64,000 nucleotides of DNA, from NCBI GenBank assembly GCA_009760855.2, contig WPIO01000022.1:3532501-3596500 (forward strand). Direction: 5' to 3'. Position 1 is the first letter of the stretch. The number at the start of each line of letters is the position of its first letter. Both the position numbers and the translations under genes were made by a program. Below are positions 32,424 through 44,699 of the stretch, piece by piece. The stretch comes from Cristatella mucedo. Its lineage: Eukaryota; Bryozoa; Phylactolaemata; Cristatellidae. The notes below the pieces were generated by a model, which was not told where the DNA came from, searched no databases, and worked only from the letters and a program-made list of their open reading frames with translations.

Positions 32424-35271
32424 ATGGCATCGATTTTTGAGCTAAATCTATCAGAAGTTAAAGGCTTCTCATTTAAAGGGATAATTGAAGATGAAAGGTG
32501 AGTTCGAACACTACTCACGCGCTCACTACCTTAGCTTTGTGACCCTACCGGCAAGTACCAGAGTTAAACAACATGCATGATAGCACAGTGTCCCGGAATT
32601 AGTCCAGCTTTCTTTCGCCTCCAAGGCATGAATACTGTATCTATCGGGATGAGAAATCTTTTTACTGACCCTTATTCTTAATGCCATATCGTGATGACAA
32701 TGTAATAAGCTCGGAGAAGTTTGCTGATCCAAAAGCCTTACTACTATATAGCAACAGGAAAGCTTCAGCTGTTATCACCTCGCTTGCAGCAGGCAATGCG
32801 GGACTGTCTAAAATCAGGATCGGACTGGATCGCTAAAGTTGATTCCATTGCCTAGGATGTGAATTGTGAGCGCCCAATCCCGAGGCTAGCCGTGCGTGCA
32901 CTTTTGATTATTAAATCAGCTAGTATTGTGAAAGCATTACCTACTGACGTTTTACTGCACGATGGCATGTTGCCTGGCAACTTCGGCATCTCGGCTGGGG
33001 CTAATTATAAAGGCGTCTTTGATAGTAACATAACAATGTGCAGGGCACACACTTCTCGTCATAAATACCCCAGGTCACGATTGTCGGGAATTGCGGCACA
33101 AAGTTTCCGTGCTCCTGATCAAAATTGCGGGCGCATGGCAAATTAAGTACCAAGCTGCAGAAGACCTAAATTCAAGCGATCCTCATTCTGCGTTCAATTA
33201 GACCTAGTTTACCAAGAGAACAAAGAACTAGTAAGGAATAAAGGATGCATCAATTCGAAACGCCAAATAGAGCCCCGAGGTATAATGCGAAAATAAGCTG
33301 GAGCTTTATCTCTAGGTGAATTGGCGAGTAAGGTTTCCATGTGGTTGATATGAGTCACTATTATGACATAAAGTGACAGCTTTGCTATGGACGAAGACAA
33401 AGTTTTGAACTCAATTCCTTCGCGCAGACCCCATCGGCCTCAGGTCATAATACCGCGGCTTTCTCTTTGACATCAGCTCTTCAGAGCTTCATAGGTTAGC
33501 TGAAGCCAAAGGGTTTACAGAGATAGACATAACAAGTTTCATAAACAGTCGAATTGAGAGCTAGCTTTCTCATAGACATATCATAAAAATGGACCGCCTT
33601 AAGGGAGTAGTTACGCAACTTCAAGTGGAGCAAAGAAATGTCAACCTCTGCAAGCTCTGACGCTTAAGCGATGGTGAAGCGACTAAGCGTACGATGAGAC
33701 TCGGCTGCTGCTTTCGGTGAAAAAAGTTACCGCACAAGAACAAAATCAATTGCAGAATCTGGAATAGCTATAGAAACACCTAGGTATCATAGGTGTAGTG
33801 ATTTGCCAGTAAAATTTAATAACAAGAATCTATGCTACTAGCCTTGATGGGTAGCTCGCTACAACTGGTTGCATTCAAAGTGGGCGATTTGGTGATAATA
33901 GCTAGTGAAGGAAAACAAAGAGAATTGCCGTCCCAAGATAGTGATCAACTGCCACCTAAGCTGTTACACAAAATTCACTAGCTAATCTTCAAATGAGTGC
34001 AGTAGCTAAAACTTTTATGATCGTAGAACTTTCTCCTACCTATTGAATCTACCGGTCTTCACAGGTTTCGACCTTCTCCGCTAGCTCGGGCTAAAAACTA
34101 TAAGAGCTGAGAGTATGGCTGGTAGTACTATTACAAAATCCAAAAGCTTGACCAGTGCGTTTTCAGTACTGAAGGAAATTCGATGGCTCTTGGTTGATCA
34201 AAGAAGACTGAGCGAAATTAGTGCTCTTACCTTGACTGCCTGTTATAGATTGTCTTCTTCACAACCAGCCATAGAGTGGCCCCGGTTTAAGTTTCATATC
34301 GTTTCATCAGGTCCTATCTGGGCAATAAATCAGAATTAGCCGTTTAATTTTTCGCTTACTAATCCTAGTCAAAAGAACGCTCTGCTCTGTTGCACAAAGA
34401 TTGGTGAACTCACTTCCGCAGTTCTTAAAAGACCACGCATTTTTTCCTGTTGCTATATATAGAAGTCTTTTCCAGCTGCCCTTCATATCACAACTCTACT
34501 GCAATCCTAATCACATTCTCGAATGCCTCAAGAGTCACCCACGCATCTTAATTTCTCTTTGCTGCTTAAGATCTAGGTTATCGGCTATGAAATGCTCATC
34601 GAGAGCTGCTTAGGCTTTGATTCAACTGTAGACATTTTTAGTTTGCTTTTTAGAGCCACCCGAATGCACCATGTCGCCTCAACACTGCAAAACCTTAGTG
34701 GCACATATTGTAACTAACGGCTTACCGCTTTTTCGAATGTAGCGTCTACTTGACACTCAAAGCAGGTGATGCGTTTGGAGCTATGCTTTTGAGATTACAC
34801 ATTCGTCGGGTAGCGGCTGATCTGCTGCTGGTCACAGAGGTTGGTGGCGTTCGTGCTGCTCAACCGACGAGACTGCAAGTCGAAGACGGAAGGCTTGATG
34901 TCTTTCTATTCTTATTTGGTGACAAATACAACCTGGTGAGCTTACACTGCGACTTTGATATGGCGCTGACAAAATTGGCTATGTTTAGTGCTCTGAGTCA
35001 GCATGCCATACGGAATCAAATTAGGCACTATTCAAATATGGCAATAGCTAAGTGTCGATGGATGACAATGCATGACCAAGATGGTCTTCTTTACTTTGCT
35101 TGACAGGTATGCAGCTCTTCAAAGGATGTCTCAATCAGCTGGCTCAGTCTGTCGCCACCTACCTATGTCTACACATTCATCATAAATGGTGATGTCGGAA
35201 AAAAAGAGCATAGATTTTTAACAGACGAAGATGAGATCGATAAATTAATGTCCGAGTTTGAAAACTGTTGA
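32424..35271 (+). CDS. galectin-like gene copy A, three exons, 143 aa
   Basis: Exons 32424-32497, 34743-34935 and 35107-35271. Splice sites are AAAG|GTGAGT, TGTAG|CGTC, CCTG|GTGAGC and TTGACAG|GTATG. Phases fit: 24 codons plus 2 nt, 1 nt plus 64 codons, 54 codons plus stop. The protein starts MASIFELNLSEVKGFSFKGI, continues with YLTLKAGDAFG and LLRLHIRRVAAD, then DGRLDVFLFLFGDKYNL, then VYTFIINGDV, and ends with the acidic tail LTDEDEIDKLMSEFENC. Strand order and spacing resemble one galectin domain (FxFKG, LHxxPR-like LHIRR, a PFxxG-like segment, final IxIxGD strand). The usual sugar-contact Asn and Trp are absent, so lectin activity is doubtful. No signal peptide, as in galectins. An AATAAA lies 84 nt past the stop. 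The gene is well supported; the galectin assignment is inference. Confidence 0.82.
32730..32870 (-). mobile_element. old tRNA-SINE family A relic in intron 1 of copy A
   Basis: CTATATAGCAACAGGAAAGC, GTTATCACCTCGCTTGCAGC and ATCAGGATCGGACTGG are diverged family-A SINE sequence. The same relic sits at 45215-45360 in copy B, so it predates the duplication. Confidence 0.65.
34030..34640 (+). mobile_element. second LINE type, 3' fragment in intron 1 of copy A
   Basis: The frame near 34395-34610 carries VNSLPQFLKDHAFFPVA, matching LWNSLPQFLRNDNYSPAA at 48.9 kb. It ends near the GAGAGCTGCTTAGGCTTTGA block. Equivalent fragments occur in intron 1 of copies B and C. Confidence 0.7.
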
Positions 35272-35355
35272 GATGAAAAATGGTGCTTTTGCTATCTGAA
35301 TTCCACAGCCATTAGGTAGCACACTGATTCAAATTCAAGGCGCGACGCGCATATC

Positions 35356-35361
35356 AATAAA
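35356..35361 (+). promoter_or_regulatory. poly(A) signal AATAAA, galectin-like copy A
   Basis: Canonical AATAAA 84 nt after the stop codon, followed by a T/G-rich stretch (TATTCTGTAGC...TTGTGATAAA). Confidence 0.6.
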
Positions 35362-35371
35362 GTATTCTGTA

Positions 35372-35850
35372 GCTATTTATCTTGTGATAAATACCGTATA
35401 ATAATTGAATATTAAATTTGAGCTTTTTAGTTTTAACAGGAAACTCATGACACAAAGAAAATCACTTCTTTTCCTTGAAATGAAGTGAAAATCGATCGCT
35501 CGATAAAATGACCCCAATTGATTTCGTCATTTTTTGGCTCAGCTTTCAAATAAGTACTAGCAAGGCAGTTGCTTGTCAACCTCGGTCCATAGGTCGCAGG
35601 CTCAAATCCTTTGGTCGGCGATCCTTAATCGCTTACAGTTGGCTGACCTTACTTAAAATCAGTATTTTTATCAATTCTTAGCAATGTAAAGTCTAGAGCA
35701 CCGCCTTTCCCAATAGTAAGCTTGATCGATTATCCCATTTGCTATAGATTGTGTATTAGGGTATATGCCATTACAGTAAATCGCAGTAGCAATGACTACT
35801 ACTTAGTGATAGGGTTTAAGAAATTCATGACTAAAAAGGTGTACAAGTGC
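35372..35850. other. 3' flank of copy A with SINE family A fragment
   Basis: Homologous for about 100 bp to the 3' flank of copy B. A degraded plus-strand SINE family A head lies at 35560-35640 (GGCAGTTGCTTGTCAACCTC, GCAGGCTCAAATCC). No gene. Confidence 0.5.
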
Positions 35851-35851
35851 C

Positions 35852-36640
35852 TAATAATAATAATAATAATAATAATACACTTGATAAAGTGCCCTCAGAG
35901 AACTCAATCTCTCTCTAGGCGCTTTACATTTGCCGCAAAGGGAAATGCAATCGAAGGGTGAGTAAAATCATGCTTGACAAACAAACAAAATGAATAACAT
36001 GGTTAGGGGTGACATGCACAGGGTCAGCATGCACATGTTGTAAGTGGCAGCATGCACAGTGTCAGCACGCATAAGCACATCAAGGACGAATCACAGGGAC
36101 CCACTAAATGCTGTCCTAAATAGGTGTGTTTTTAAGTTCTTTTTAAATGTGGCCAGGTCAGGGGATGTTCTGACGCAGGTCGGGAGGGAGTTCCAGGCTT
36201 TGGGAGCATACGAACTAAATGCACGGTCTCCAAAGGATTTGAGGTTTGTACGGGGGATTTGTAGACTGTTGGCTTCCTAAAAGCGGGTGGCACGATGATG
36301 GGTAGTAGATCTGAGAGATAGGCTGGAGCCAAACAATGAAGTGACCTAAAAGTGAGTGACAAAACCTTGAAGTCAATCCATTGCTTGACTGGTAGCTAGT
36401 GCAGGTCGGCGAGAAGTGGAGTAATGTGGCAACTGCGACGCTCACGACAGACAAGCTGCGGAGTTTTGCACCAGCTGCAATCTCCTGATCGCACATGCCA
36501 GTAGGCCAGCGAGCAGTGAGTTGCAGAAGTCCAGACGGGATGTCACGAATGCATGGGCCAATTTGGACGTGGTATCCTTATCTAAACAAGCCCGAATTTT
36601 AGCAATGTTATGAAGCCGAAAATAGGCAGATTTGACTACT
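35852..36640 (-). mobile_element. L2/CR1-like LINE 3' end (minus)
   Basis: (AAT)n at 35853-35876 and a clear 3' hairpin at 35879-35940. The C-terminal frame has PAYLSDLLP and the continuous joint GACAGACAAGCTGCGGAGTT, which lets the SINE insertion at 31154 be recognised. It fades near 36640. Confidence 0.9.
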
Positions 36641-36984
36641 ACATTACCCTGCGATTATGAGCTTCAATCTTGGCCACTGATTTTGGAATAGACTGCATAT
36701 AGCATAGCAACAGTAAGCCTGACTATAAGCAGCACGAATGATTAGGTAATCGTGTAGCAAATGATGATTACATAATTATGTAAGAATAACAACTTGGCCG
36801 CCATACTTGGCTTGGCCCTAAAGCATCGTAAATAGTGACAATAATATTTAAAATAGTAATAACTTTGTAAGTATTTGTTTTCCAGTCAAAGAAATCCTAA
36901 TCTCAATTCAGGTGCTTTAAAACCCATTGCAATAGAAACATAATAACAATAATAATAATTATCGTACATTTATTTATATAATGC
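36641..36984. other. AT-rich intergenic, no gene
   Basis: Only short frames, plus a weak LINE-tail echo near 36890-36930 (AATCCTAATCTCAATTCAGG). Confidence 0.5.
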
Positions 36985-37054
36985 CCCAGAAATTGGAAAG
37001 TGCCTAGAAAGAGATTGAGTTCTCTGAAGACGCTTATAAAATTTATTATTATTA
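36985..37054 (+). mobile_element. LINE 3' tail (plus), head of a back-to-back pair
   Basis: AAGTGCCTAGAAAGAGATTG, AGTTCTCTGAAGACGC and (ATT)n to about 37054. It directly abuts a minus-strand tail. Confidence 0.8.
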
Positions 37055-37345
37055 CTAATCTATTTATAGACACTTTACATTTGCTGCAAGGAAAGAATGA
37101 TCGAATGGTTGGCGGTAGCATGCTCAACGACAGCAAGCATAACATGGTTAGAGATGAAATTCACAGTTTCAGCATGAAAATATGTTTAGTGGTAGCATTC
37201 ACAGCGTCGGCACGCATGAGTACACACACAAAGGACGAATCACATGGACCTACTAAACGCTGTCATGCCTAGATTCGTTTTTAGCTTTTTACTAATGTCC
37301 TGAACTCAGGGAATGTCGTGATGCCAGTCGGAAATGAAACGCGAT
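37055..37345 (-). mobile_element. L2/CR1-like LINE 3' end (minus)
   Basis: CTAATCTATTTATAGACACT and CTTTACATTTGCTGCAAGG, followed by the GGTTAGAGATGAAATTCACA block shared with other copies. Confidence 0.8.
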
Positions 37346-37429
37346 TGGCTATAGTTTTATATAGCATCGTTATATACAGTTATATACGGTATAGTTAAAT
37401 AGTATAGGAAAATCAAGACATTATGATTT

Positions 37430-37585
37430 GCTCCTGGGTTACAGCCTTGAGGTAAGGTGTTTGGTCTTCGCCAACCAGGTCATGGGTTCGAGTCATGCAG
37501 TGGGCAATAAAGGATCGCCCACTGCAACGGGTGTGTTTGCCACAGGGACACTTCTGCTGCAACGTAAATGAGGTTTTTGAATAGG
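37430..37585 (+). mobile_element. diverged tRNA-SINE family A
   Basis: TTGAGGTAAGGTGTTTGGTC, a B-box-like CATGGGTTCGAGTC and GTGGGCAATAAAGGATCGCC, then a degraded 3' half (CACTTCTGCTGCAACG...AAATGAGG). Confidence 0.7.
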
Positions 37586-38135
37586 CAATATTCTAAAAGT
37601 TTCACTTACACAAATTAAGAAAATAATTTAACTTTAATATAGGATCTAATTCAGTATTTAGAGTGTATCCTCTGCCTCATCAAACAAATTGTCTATGGTT
37701 CGCGAAACCTCAAGACCCAAGACATTGATGCTGTTCACGAGAGAATATATTTCTCGCCCTTGTTGCACTAAGTACTGTTCTTCGCTCGGCATAGCATTAA
37801 AAGATACGACTACAACGTCTCATCTATGCATAAGTCAAAGCCGGAACAATACAATGGCCCTGGCTATTGCTGTCGATTGCAGCTTATTGCACGAGAACGA
37901 CCATGCCACTGCAAATGAAATTTTTGGAGTGCAATTGTTGCAGCGTGTACAGTACAACCAACCTTCCGACCTGTCACCGCTGGTAGAATGCTTAAACACG
38001 ACAATAACTTAATAATTTAATAAGTTAAGCTTAATGATTTTGAACCTTTGACTAAGCACACTGTGCACACGCTCGGGCAGACGGCCTGTGATTTATCGTG
38101 TAAGAGAACATATATTTTAAATATAAAAAAAATTT
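37586..38135. other. intergenic, no gene seen
   Basis: A 107-codon plus frame at 37689-38012 has no domain or splice support. AT-rich near 38000-38135. Confidence 0.4.
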
Positions 38136-38140
38136 ATTGT

Positions 38141-38545
38141 ACCTTAGCCGGAGAAGCCCTACCTTAGCCGGAGAAGCCCTGCCCTGCCGGGCTGCTGGGG
38201 CTGCCCGCGCTTCCCCGATCAGGAACAAGGACCATATGGCTTCCGACCCGCAATTGGCATCCGAGACACATAGCTGCCGCAATGCCGCCCGTTCCTTTCG
38301 CAAAATGCCGAAGTCACCCAGGCAGGCTTTATTATCCGGCCACTAGGTACCCAGAGCACCGACCACGAAGGGCCTCGCCACTGCCGACAGGTAGCCAGCG
38401 GTCAGGAAAGATCGGGCTATGGCCTCGTACTCATCAATCTTTTTCCGGGCCACCACCACCAGGGCATCCTTGCTGCGGTCAAACGGCACCGTTACGTCGA
38501 CTATGACTGCGTCAGTGCCATTGTCGATGACCAGGCCCGGCTTGA
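38141..38545 (-). pseudogene. R2/NeSL-type retrotransposon, C-terminal restriction-like endonuclease remnant
   Basis: Read leftwards from about 38545: GLVIDNGTDAVIVDVTVPFD, RKKIDEYEAIARSFL, RPFVVGALGTW (broken by a TAG next to the Trp), then GILRKERAALRQLCVSDA. This order (KPDxxV...IVDVTVPF, KxxKYE, VVGALGxW, LxxLxVSD) is the end of the restriction-like endonuclease of site-specific non-LTR elements such as R2/R4/NeSL. The first motif has PG instead of PD. The fragment is GC-rich in AT-rich surroundings. Just downstream, two perfect 20-bp tandem copies of ACCTTAGCCGGAGAAGCCCT lie at 38141-38180. The expected zinc-knuckle and RT parts are missing upstream. Confidence 0.75.
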
Positions 38546-38574
38546 GAACGGGACAATAAATAAGCCAGATCTGC

Positions 38575-40105
38575 TAGGTGCAAGTTTGAGAAAGAATATA
38601 AAAGATCGGGACTGACTTTCCATCTTCAGATACATGAAGACCACTTTAGATCGTACCAATCGATCCTAGCAAAGGCCAAGTCAAGCTTTTATACAAATGT
38701 TGTTGAATTACAGATGCCCAATAAAAAAATGCTGATATCTACCATCAACCATATCCTCAACCGCTCACAAGTTAGCTCATTAAGTAGTTGCCCTTGTGGT
38801 AATTTAGTAGATGATTACTACCCATTGCTGCTTTTTCAGCAAGATGGGCAAGATCAGAGTGTTCATCCCTAACGTAAAAGTACCTCATCTGGACTACTGG
38901 ACCTCAATAACTACCCCACAGGACTTCCCTCCCTCAATTTCGTGCAGCACCTCAATGTCGAAATTAAAGGAGGCGACGAGTGACCTCATACTGAAACCTA
39001 TAACGCAGTCAAAGTATAACTAATTTTTGTACATCAAGTTCGTTTGTATGGCAGCTGAAGATAACCTGGCTCAGTTCAGATGCTTCACTTATGCAACGGG
39101 CTCGAACCAGCGCGTCCTCCAGACCTTATTCTCGCTGTCCTAGTTTTACGTTGCCTAGACCTGCTGCTGCCATGCATAAACTAAAATAATAAATTCGGCT
39201 TAAGCCTCAGGTCATGTCCATGTAACTCTCAAAAAGGCTGTGATTAGGCCACTAAATAAGAAGAAACACTAAACCAAGAGAACTTGAGCAGCCTTTCTCC
39301 GAGTCTCCCTTTTATCATTCCTGCCAAATCTGTGGAACTCTCATGTTGAAACTTTAAACCTAGCGAGTAAGTTCCAATCTTATTTTAGAACTAATAACTC
39401 CACGAAGTCATCATTGCTTCGAGTGTATACAACCCTCAGCTGAAATAAAAATTCAGGTAAAGTCTCTCTTCTATTTTTCTTGATCTATATGCAACATTTA
39501 AGACCGGTGATCACCAAGTCCTTCTCAATCGCCTCTTATCTCGCTATGGCATCACTGACAACTGCACAGCAATGTTTCAGGTAAAATCTCAGTGGGGCAC
39601 TCCAGAGTATTGATGTGAACTGATAAACTTCATCCGAGGAGTGACTGAACTACGGGGTAGCACAGGGCTCTGGGCTTGGTCCGCTTCTTTTCACAGTTTA
39701 TACTCTCCTTCTTGCCAATGGGATCGTTAAGTACAATCTAAGTTCTCACGCCTGTGAAGATATATTCAGTTATACCTTAGCTTCGATCCCTCTCAGCCCT
39801 TCAGCACGTTGAATTCTCAACTCCCTTGCTGCATGTATTGCTGACATTTACAAATGGTTGGCATCAAGCTTTCTCAAATGGAATGACGATAAAACCAACT
39901 TACTAGTTATGAGCAAACCAAGGCTGACTCAGAAATTGGAAAGCTTAACTTTCACAATTAGCATTGCCACTGCATGGCTCCGGTTGCATCTGAGCGAAAT
40001 CTTGGTGCCCTGCTCGAAAGTGACCTTTTACTAGATGACCACTGCAGCTTCACACTAGAGTCTAGCACTTTCAGATATGTAACATTGCAAAAATTTGATA
40101 GATTG
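38575..40105 (+). mobile_element. L2/CR1-like LINE, strongly decayed internal fragment
   Basis: Pre-RT segment with AKSSFYTN and LISTINHILNRS near 38670-38770. Vestigial RT near 39480-39570 (LLSRYGIT). EKLxSLTFTI-like and LLDDHCSFTLESSTFRY segments lie near 39940-40080. Alignable by eye to the copy at 24.7 kb but full of stops. It abuts the R2-type remnant. Confidence 0.75.
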
Positions 40106-41937
40106 CCATTCATTGCCCGCAATTGTACGTTTATTGATAGGTTTAAAGGATGTGGATGCACTTTAATACAGTGCACTGTTATCCGTAAGCAAAGCTTGAG
40201 CTTGGCTCAGTCACTTTCCGTATAACTTTTTGACGGCTAATAATTAATTGAGGTATTTGACAGAGGTATTGCCATCGATTGCTATGCGTTGCATGAGATT
40301 AAACGCACTGAATGGGTTGAAGGAACGTGCACGCCTAGTGACATGTTATGTGGAATAAGAATGGGAGCTTCTTGCATCCGATTGCTTGTCGATCTGACTA
40401 AGGATTGCGGTATTGGCTCAGTCCATTGCTTTCGATTGGGGTGCAGTGTTTATAATTAAATAGCAAAATGGCTACGCAATTCTATGGTTTCACTTTTGAA
40501 CATACTGAAATGTTGTATGCAACGATAAGTGGAGCTTCGTGTCCGAATTTGTGGCCTACAACTCGAACGTCATTTGGTTGGTAATATGCTAATATCTATC
40601 CAATGCTTAGCCAGTCTCTAGAGTAACACCTCATTAAAATGGTCAGCAGTAAATTCAAGGTCTTTCTAAAATAATACCGCGATTATGGATTTTAGCTATT
40701 TAAATAAGCACCTTAGTGAGTTATCAAAATTTCAGGTATGAACGAGACCATGCTGTTGGCTGCAGGATAAAGCTCCGAAGGTAGTGCCATGCCGCATCGA
40801 TGCACTTTGTGATGCATTGCACCTAACCTATCACCTCGGAACTTTATTCAGTCACGTTTGCAGTGGTCTGCTTGAGCGAAGGAAATTCGGCCCTCGCGGG
40901 TTCACTGTCAGTTGGCAAGTTGAAACACAGTTTTGATATAGAAAATATCTCAATTAAACCTCATTCAGGGCTGTAATTCTGTTAGCCTACGCACGAAGGG
41001 ATCCAGCTAGTGAGACTCATACCCCAACGTCTCAAAAACTTAAGCTAGCTTATGAGAAACAAGTGACGCGGAACTGGCCTGTTATAACGATGCTATATGT
41101 ATTATGATAAGTAACGATCCACAGTCCTCACAAATATTCAAATTTGGCACCAATATGCAAAGCTGATAGCAAAATATATTAGCAAAAGCCTATTTGTCGA
41201 ATATGTTATCAATCAAAATTTTGGAAACGACTGCTTATGAAGCAAGTAGCCGTTGCTCACGTCGCCACGTGCATATCTGCCACAGCGGCAATATAGCTGG
41301 GGCATCTGGGTAAAAAAGAAATCAATAGAGCCGCAGTGCAATAGCCGTGACTGGTGGTGCCGTGTGTCATCCTTGTACCACGCGATACAGCCCATCAGAT
41401 GTGAACCTTCGAACCCTAATGGGAATGATCTCCAACAAATCGTCCGCTAGTGATAAGACAAGAGAATTTGGAGCGTCAGCAGTTTAGTAAGCAATGCTTA
41501 GAGATGCCTCATGAATAATGCCGCAATGCATCTGCCGACAGGCTAGAGCATGATGCCCTTGCTGGACGGGTGCTCCTCAGGTACTGCCCACCGGTATGCC
41601 ACAGGATTGCCAAGATTCGCTACGTTTCGGAATAAAGCCGTCAGCCACGTTAAACAACCGTTACTGAGGTCGAGTGCTTAAATCTGAAACGAGAATCGGA
41701 ACAAAGCAATGGCTAGGATTGCTAGTTCAGGGCTGTGGGACCACTTTACCCTCCTTCCTAAGCCGCGCCTTTCATTCCAATAAGCCCGAAGCTAGAAAGT
41801 AGCCACCGACGGCCATCTTGACATCCGTCGACTTGATGGAATGTAATGCAGAGCTAAAGCCCAACCTCTTTGTTGCACAATTTTCTTTTTCCACTTGAAT
41901 TTTTCCTGCATGCTATAATCTGTGTTGTAATGCAGTA
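40106..41937. other. intergenic, no gene seen
   Basis: AT-leaning DNA with only short frames. GTTGGCAAGTTGAAAC-type and other short motifs do not form a recognised element. Confidence 0.5.
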
Positions 41938-43162
41938 CAGTGATTCCTTGACTAACGACTTTAATCAGTTCTGTGGCGAAGTTCGTAACTCAAATTACTC
42001 ATATTTCAAATAAAATTTCTCGTATTTCAAATTAATTTTCCTTATTGAAATGAATTGAAATGCCATTAATCCGTTCGGAACCACACACAAATCTGGAAGC
42101 AGCAATTGTACCTATACATAACCTGCAGTTTTTATTTCAGAATTTAGTGTCACTAAAATGCTCTGGGGTTTTCTGCATGATAAATTGGCAAGGGCTTAAT
42201 CTTGTAGTTACCGCTCGCATTTGTGCACAGCGCGAGGGTTAGCCTATCCTATCCTTCATAATTTTTGTAGCCTGGCCCAATTCTCCTCTGCCATTACATA
42301 AGTACTCCTTGGCATCTTTTTTCATCGCAGTTTAAGACTTTCTGGGGCATGTATCCTTTCAGCTAACATCACATCCGCACTCGCTGTCTCAGATGCCTTA
42401 AACGGAGTGAATGCCGGTCCTCATTTTAAAATTCTCGAACCAGCTCCGACCTGCTTTAAGCAGCTCGCCCGATGCATCGTCCTTTAAAGTGCCTCTGGGT
42501 ATGCTGCAGCAAATCCGCCTCAATAGCTCGTAATTCTCTCAGAGTATCTGGCCTCTGTCACAGTATCTTCTGCGAGCTGCTTTTCCTCAATCGCACAATC
42601 AGCAACTTCTCCATATTTTCATGGATAAGTGTCCGCTGCGTAGAAATTATTGTAACTCCCTTGGCTGGCGGATAACCTTTATTGACCTCTTCTCCTTCAG
42701 TATGGTGTAGATCGTACAAGTACCATGCTCGTATTGCTTCGTCAAGTCTATACACACACACACCTTGGTCGTGTATTGGATAATTTCTTTCTTTAATTCA
42801 ATTCACAGCAGCCGCTTCGTCTTCTCAGCACTGTCCTCCGCATCACTTTCTTCGGATCCATGGCTTAAAAAATATATTTTGCAAAATAACTGAAAGCGCA
42901 AATGCAAGCACAACACTAATGCTTCCGCCGCTGGGAGCTGACCGCTTCAAGCGAACGTCTGAGACGCGGGATGCTGGGCGGATGGCGAGGCGTTCACTGT
43001 GGCGTTCGCTGCACCATATAAGGGTGGGGCTGAAGCTGAAGGTCTGAAGCTGGTTTGTATTTGGAATTTTAGCTCGCAACTCAAAGCAGAAAATCTCCTT
43101 AAAGACGGATCGCACCTCAAAAGACTCCTTCGTTGGGACACTTGTAAGTCAAGGCATCATTA
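41938..43162 (-). mobile_element. Tigger/pogo-like DNA transposon, decayed, ~1.2 kb
   Basis: The left end CAGTGATTCCTTGACTAACG follows a TA. The right end read in reverse is TAATGATGCCTTGACTTACA, next to a TA. That gives inverted termini and a TA target duplication, as in Tigger elements. The minus strand carries transposase relics: KGVTIISTQRTLIHENMEKL near 42600-42660 (matching the Tigger N-terminal DNA-binding region ending ENMEKxLxVW) and KKMPRSTYVMAEEN near 42290-42330. Numerous stops. Confidence 0.75.
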
Positions 43163-43289
43163 TATTTTCTAGTCGCTATTCTTCTTCCTTTCCAGCATAG
43201 GTCAAGTGCCTTGAATGAGGTTGAGTTTTCCATCCATTTTGAAAGGAGCTCCAGGCAGGTTGCCTCCGGCTAGCTCCAAGTTGCTTCGC

Positions 43290-44070
43290 TATTCTAATCC
43301 ATGATTGCCGGTGAATCCTAGGCTCCTCGTTATTATAACCGTTTTAGATTTACTGTGAAGTATGCAATCATAGTTTTTGTAATACTGTCTGCATACATTT
43401 TTTCGAACTGCATAAACGGGACTCAAGATTTAAAGCTCTTAAGACATCCTCTGAAACGCCACAAAATAGGCAGACTATGCGGATTAATATGTCTAACACA
43501 TTTTCTCCCTATCTACTTTCTCGCTTAGGAAACGGCAAGTACTGACGCCTGATCTGTCTTCGCTTTAGCGCAGCAATATTTTAGTTCTTCCATTAGTTCT
43601 TTCTCCGAGTTCCTTTACATGTTAAAAAGTTGGAGTCCTAAGACTTATTGTAGCCGCACTCGACATGTAAATGGCCTAAAAAAGTTAGTACGTTCTCCAG
43701 TGTTACAATACAAATGCATTATTATCATTACTAGTATTGGTTTGTAAGTTGTGTGTATGTATACATATATAAATATATTTAAAATTCATTGAAACCAGCC
43801 ATCTTAATCTATGGGTCTTGGAGTATGCAAGAAATTGCAGGTAGTGACTGCCGTTGTGCACACATAGCCTATCTGGGTTCGTAAAATATACAGCATTTAT
43901 TAACGAAACACGTTTGTAGATGTAAGAATTGCAGCTCTGTCCACAAATTTGTGCCATTAAATATGTACATGTATAGGCCTTCAAACAGTACACTTAGATT
44001 CGGCATTAAGACTAAGAGAAAACTAATTAGAAGGAACAATTAATTACCTGACAGCCAATGATTGTTACAT
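43290..44070. repeat. duplicated 5' flank, upstream copy (array unit B)
   Basis: Aligns by eye over about 770 bp with 48000-48785. Anchors: TATTATAA.CGTTTTAG, TTTTTTCGAACTGCATAAAC versus TTTTTGAACTTAATAAAC, AACACATTTTCTCC, GTCTTCGCT...CAGCAATATT, and CCAACCATC/CCAGCCATC. It includes a short LINE tail at about 43665-43735. It marks the start of a tandem duplication unit. Confidence 0.75.
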
Positions 44071-44699
44071 TTCCCCAGGTTTCTTACTAATACTTTATTA
44101 TCAGTGGCCTATATTATCAATTTTGTAACCTTAAAGGTTAACGGTAATTGTACGCAGCAAATAGCTCAGTTTTGGTTATTTTCCGTTATTCGGATGTTTG
44201 AATTACATGAGAAATATACTGCCGGTATATTGAAATATAATTTAGTGAATTCAAAACTGGCCTTCCGTGTAAAAGTTAGGGTGGTTGATAACAATTGTCC
44301 TTTATTCATGACCTAGCTAACAGTATGATCTAGAGTAAATATATCCGAGAAACAGCTATAGTTGGTACTCGAAAAATTCAGCTACAGATGCTCAGCCTTC
44401 TACTGTAAGTAAAAACTAAGAAATGCTCCAATTCTTAAAATGTCGATTCAATTCATGGGAAACTGTGATAAGTGGCAACAGATAAACATATGTTTGTGGG
44501 CGGAAAATATTTCTGCACGGAATTTCAGGCTACTGTCACAAAATTTCTATTAACATACGTTTATGTACATAGCTCTGTATATCGAAGCCGATAAATACAG
44601 GATGTAGTATTATTTTCTGAGGTACAAACAGCAGACCCAATCGAAAAACGGGTCCGAACGTCCCGATCTGGCAAAAAAGCTAATAAGCAGTGCTTCACG

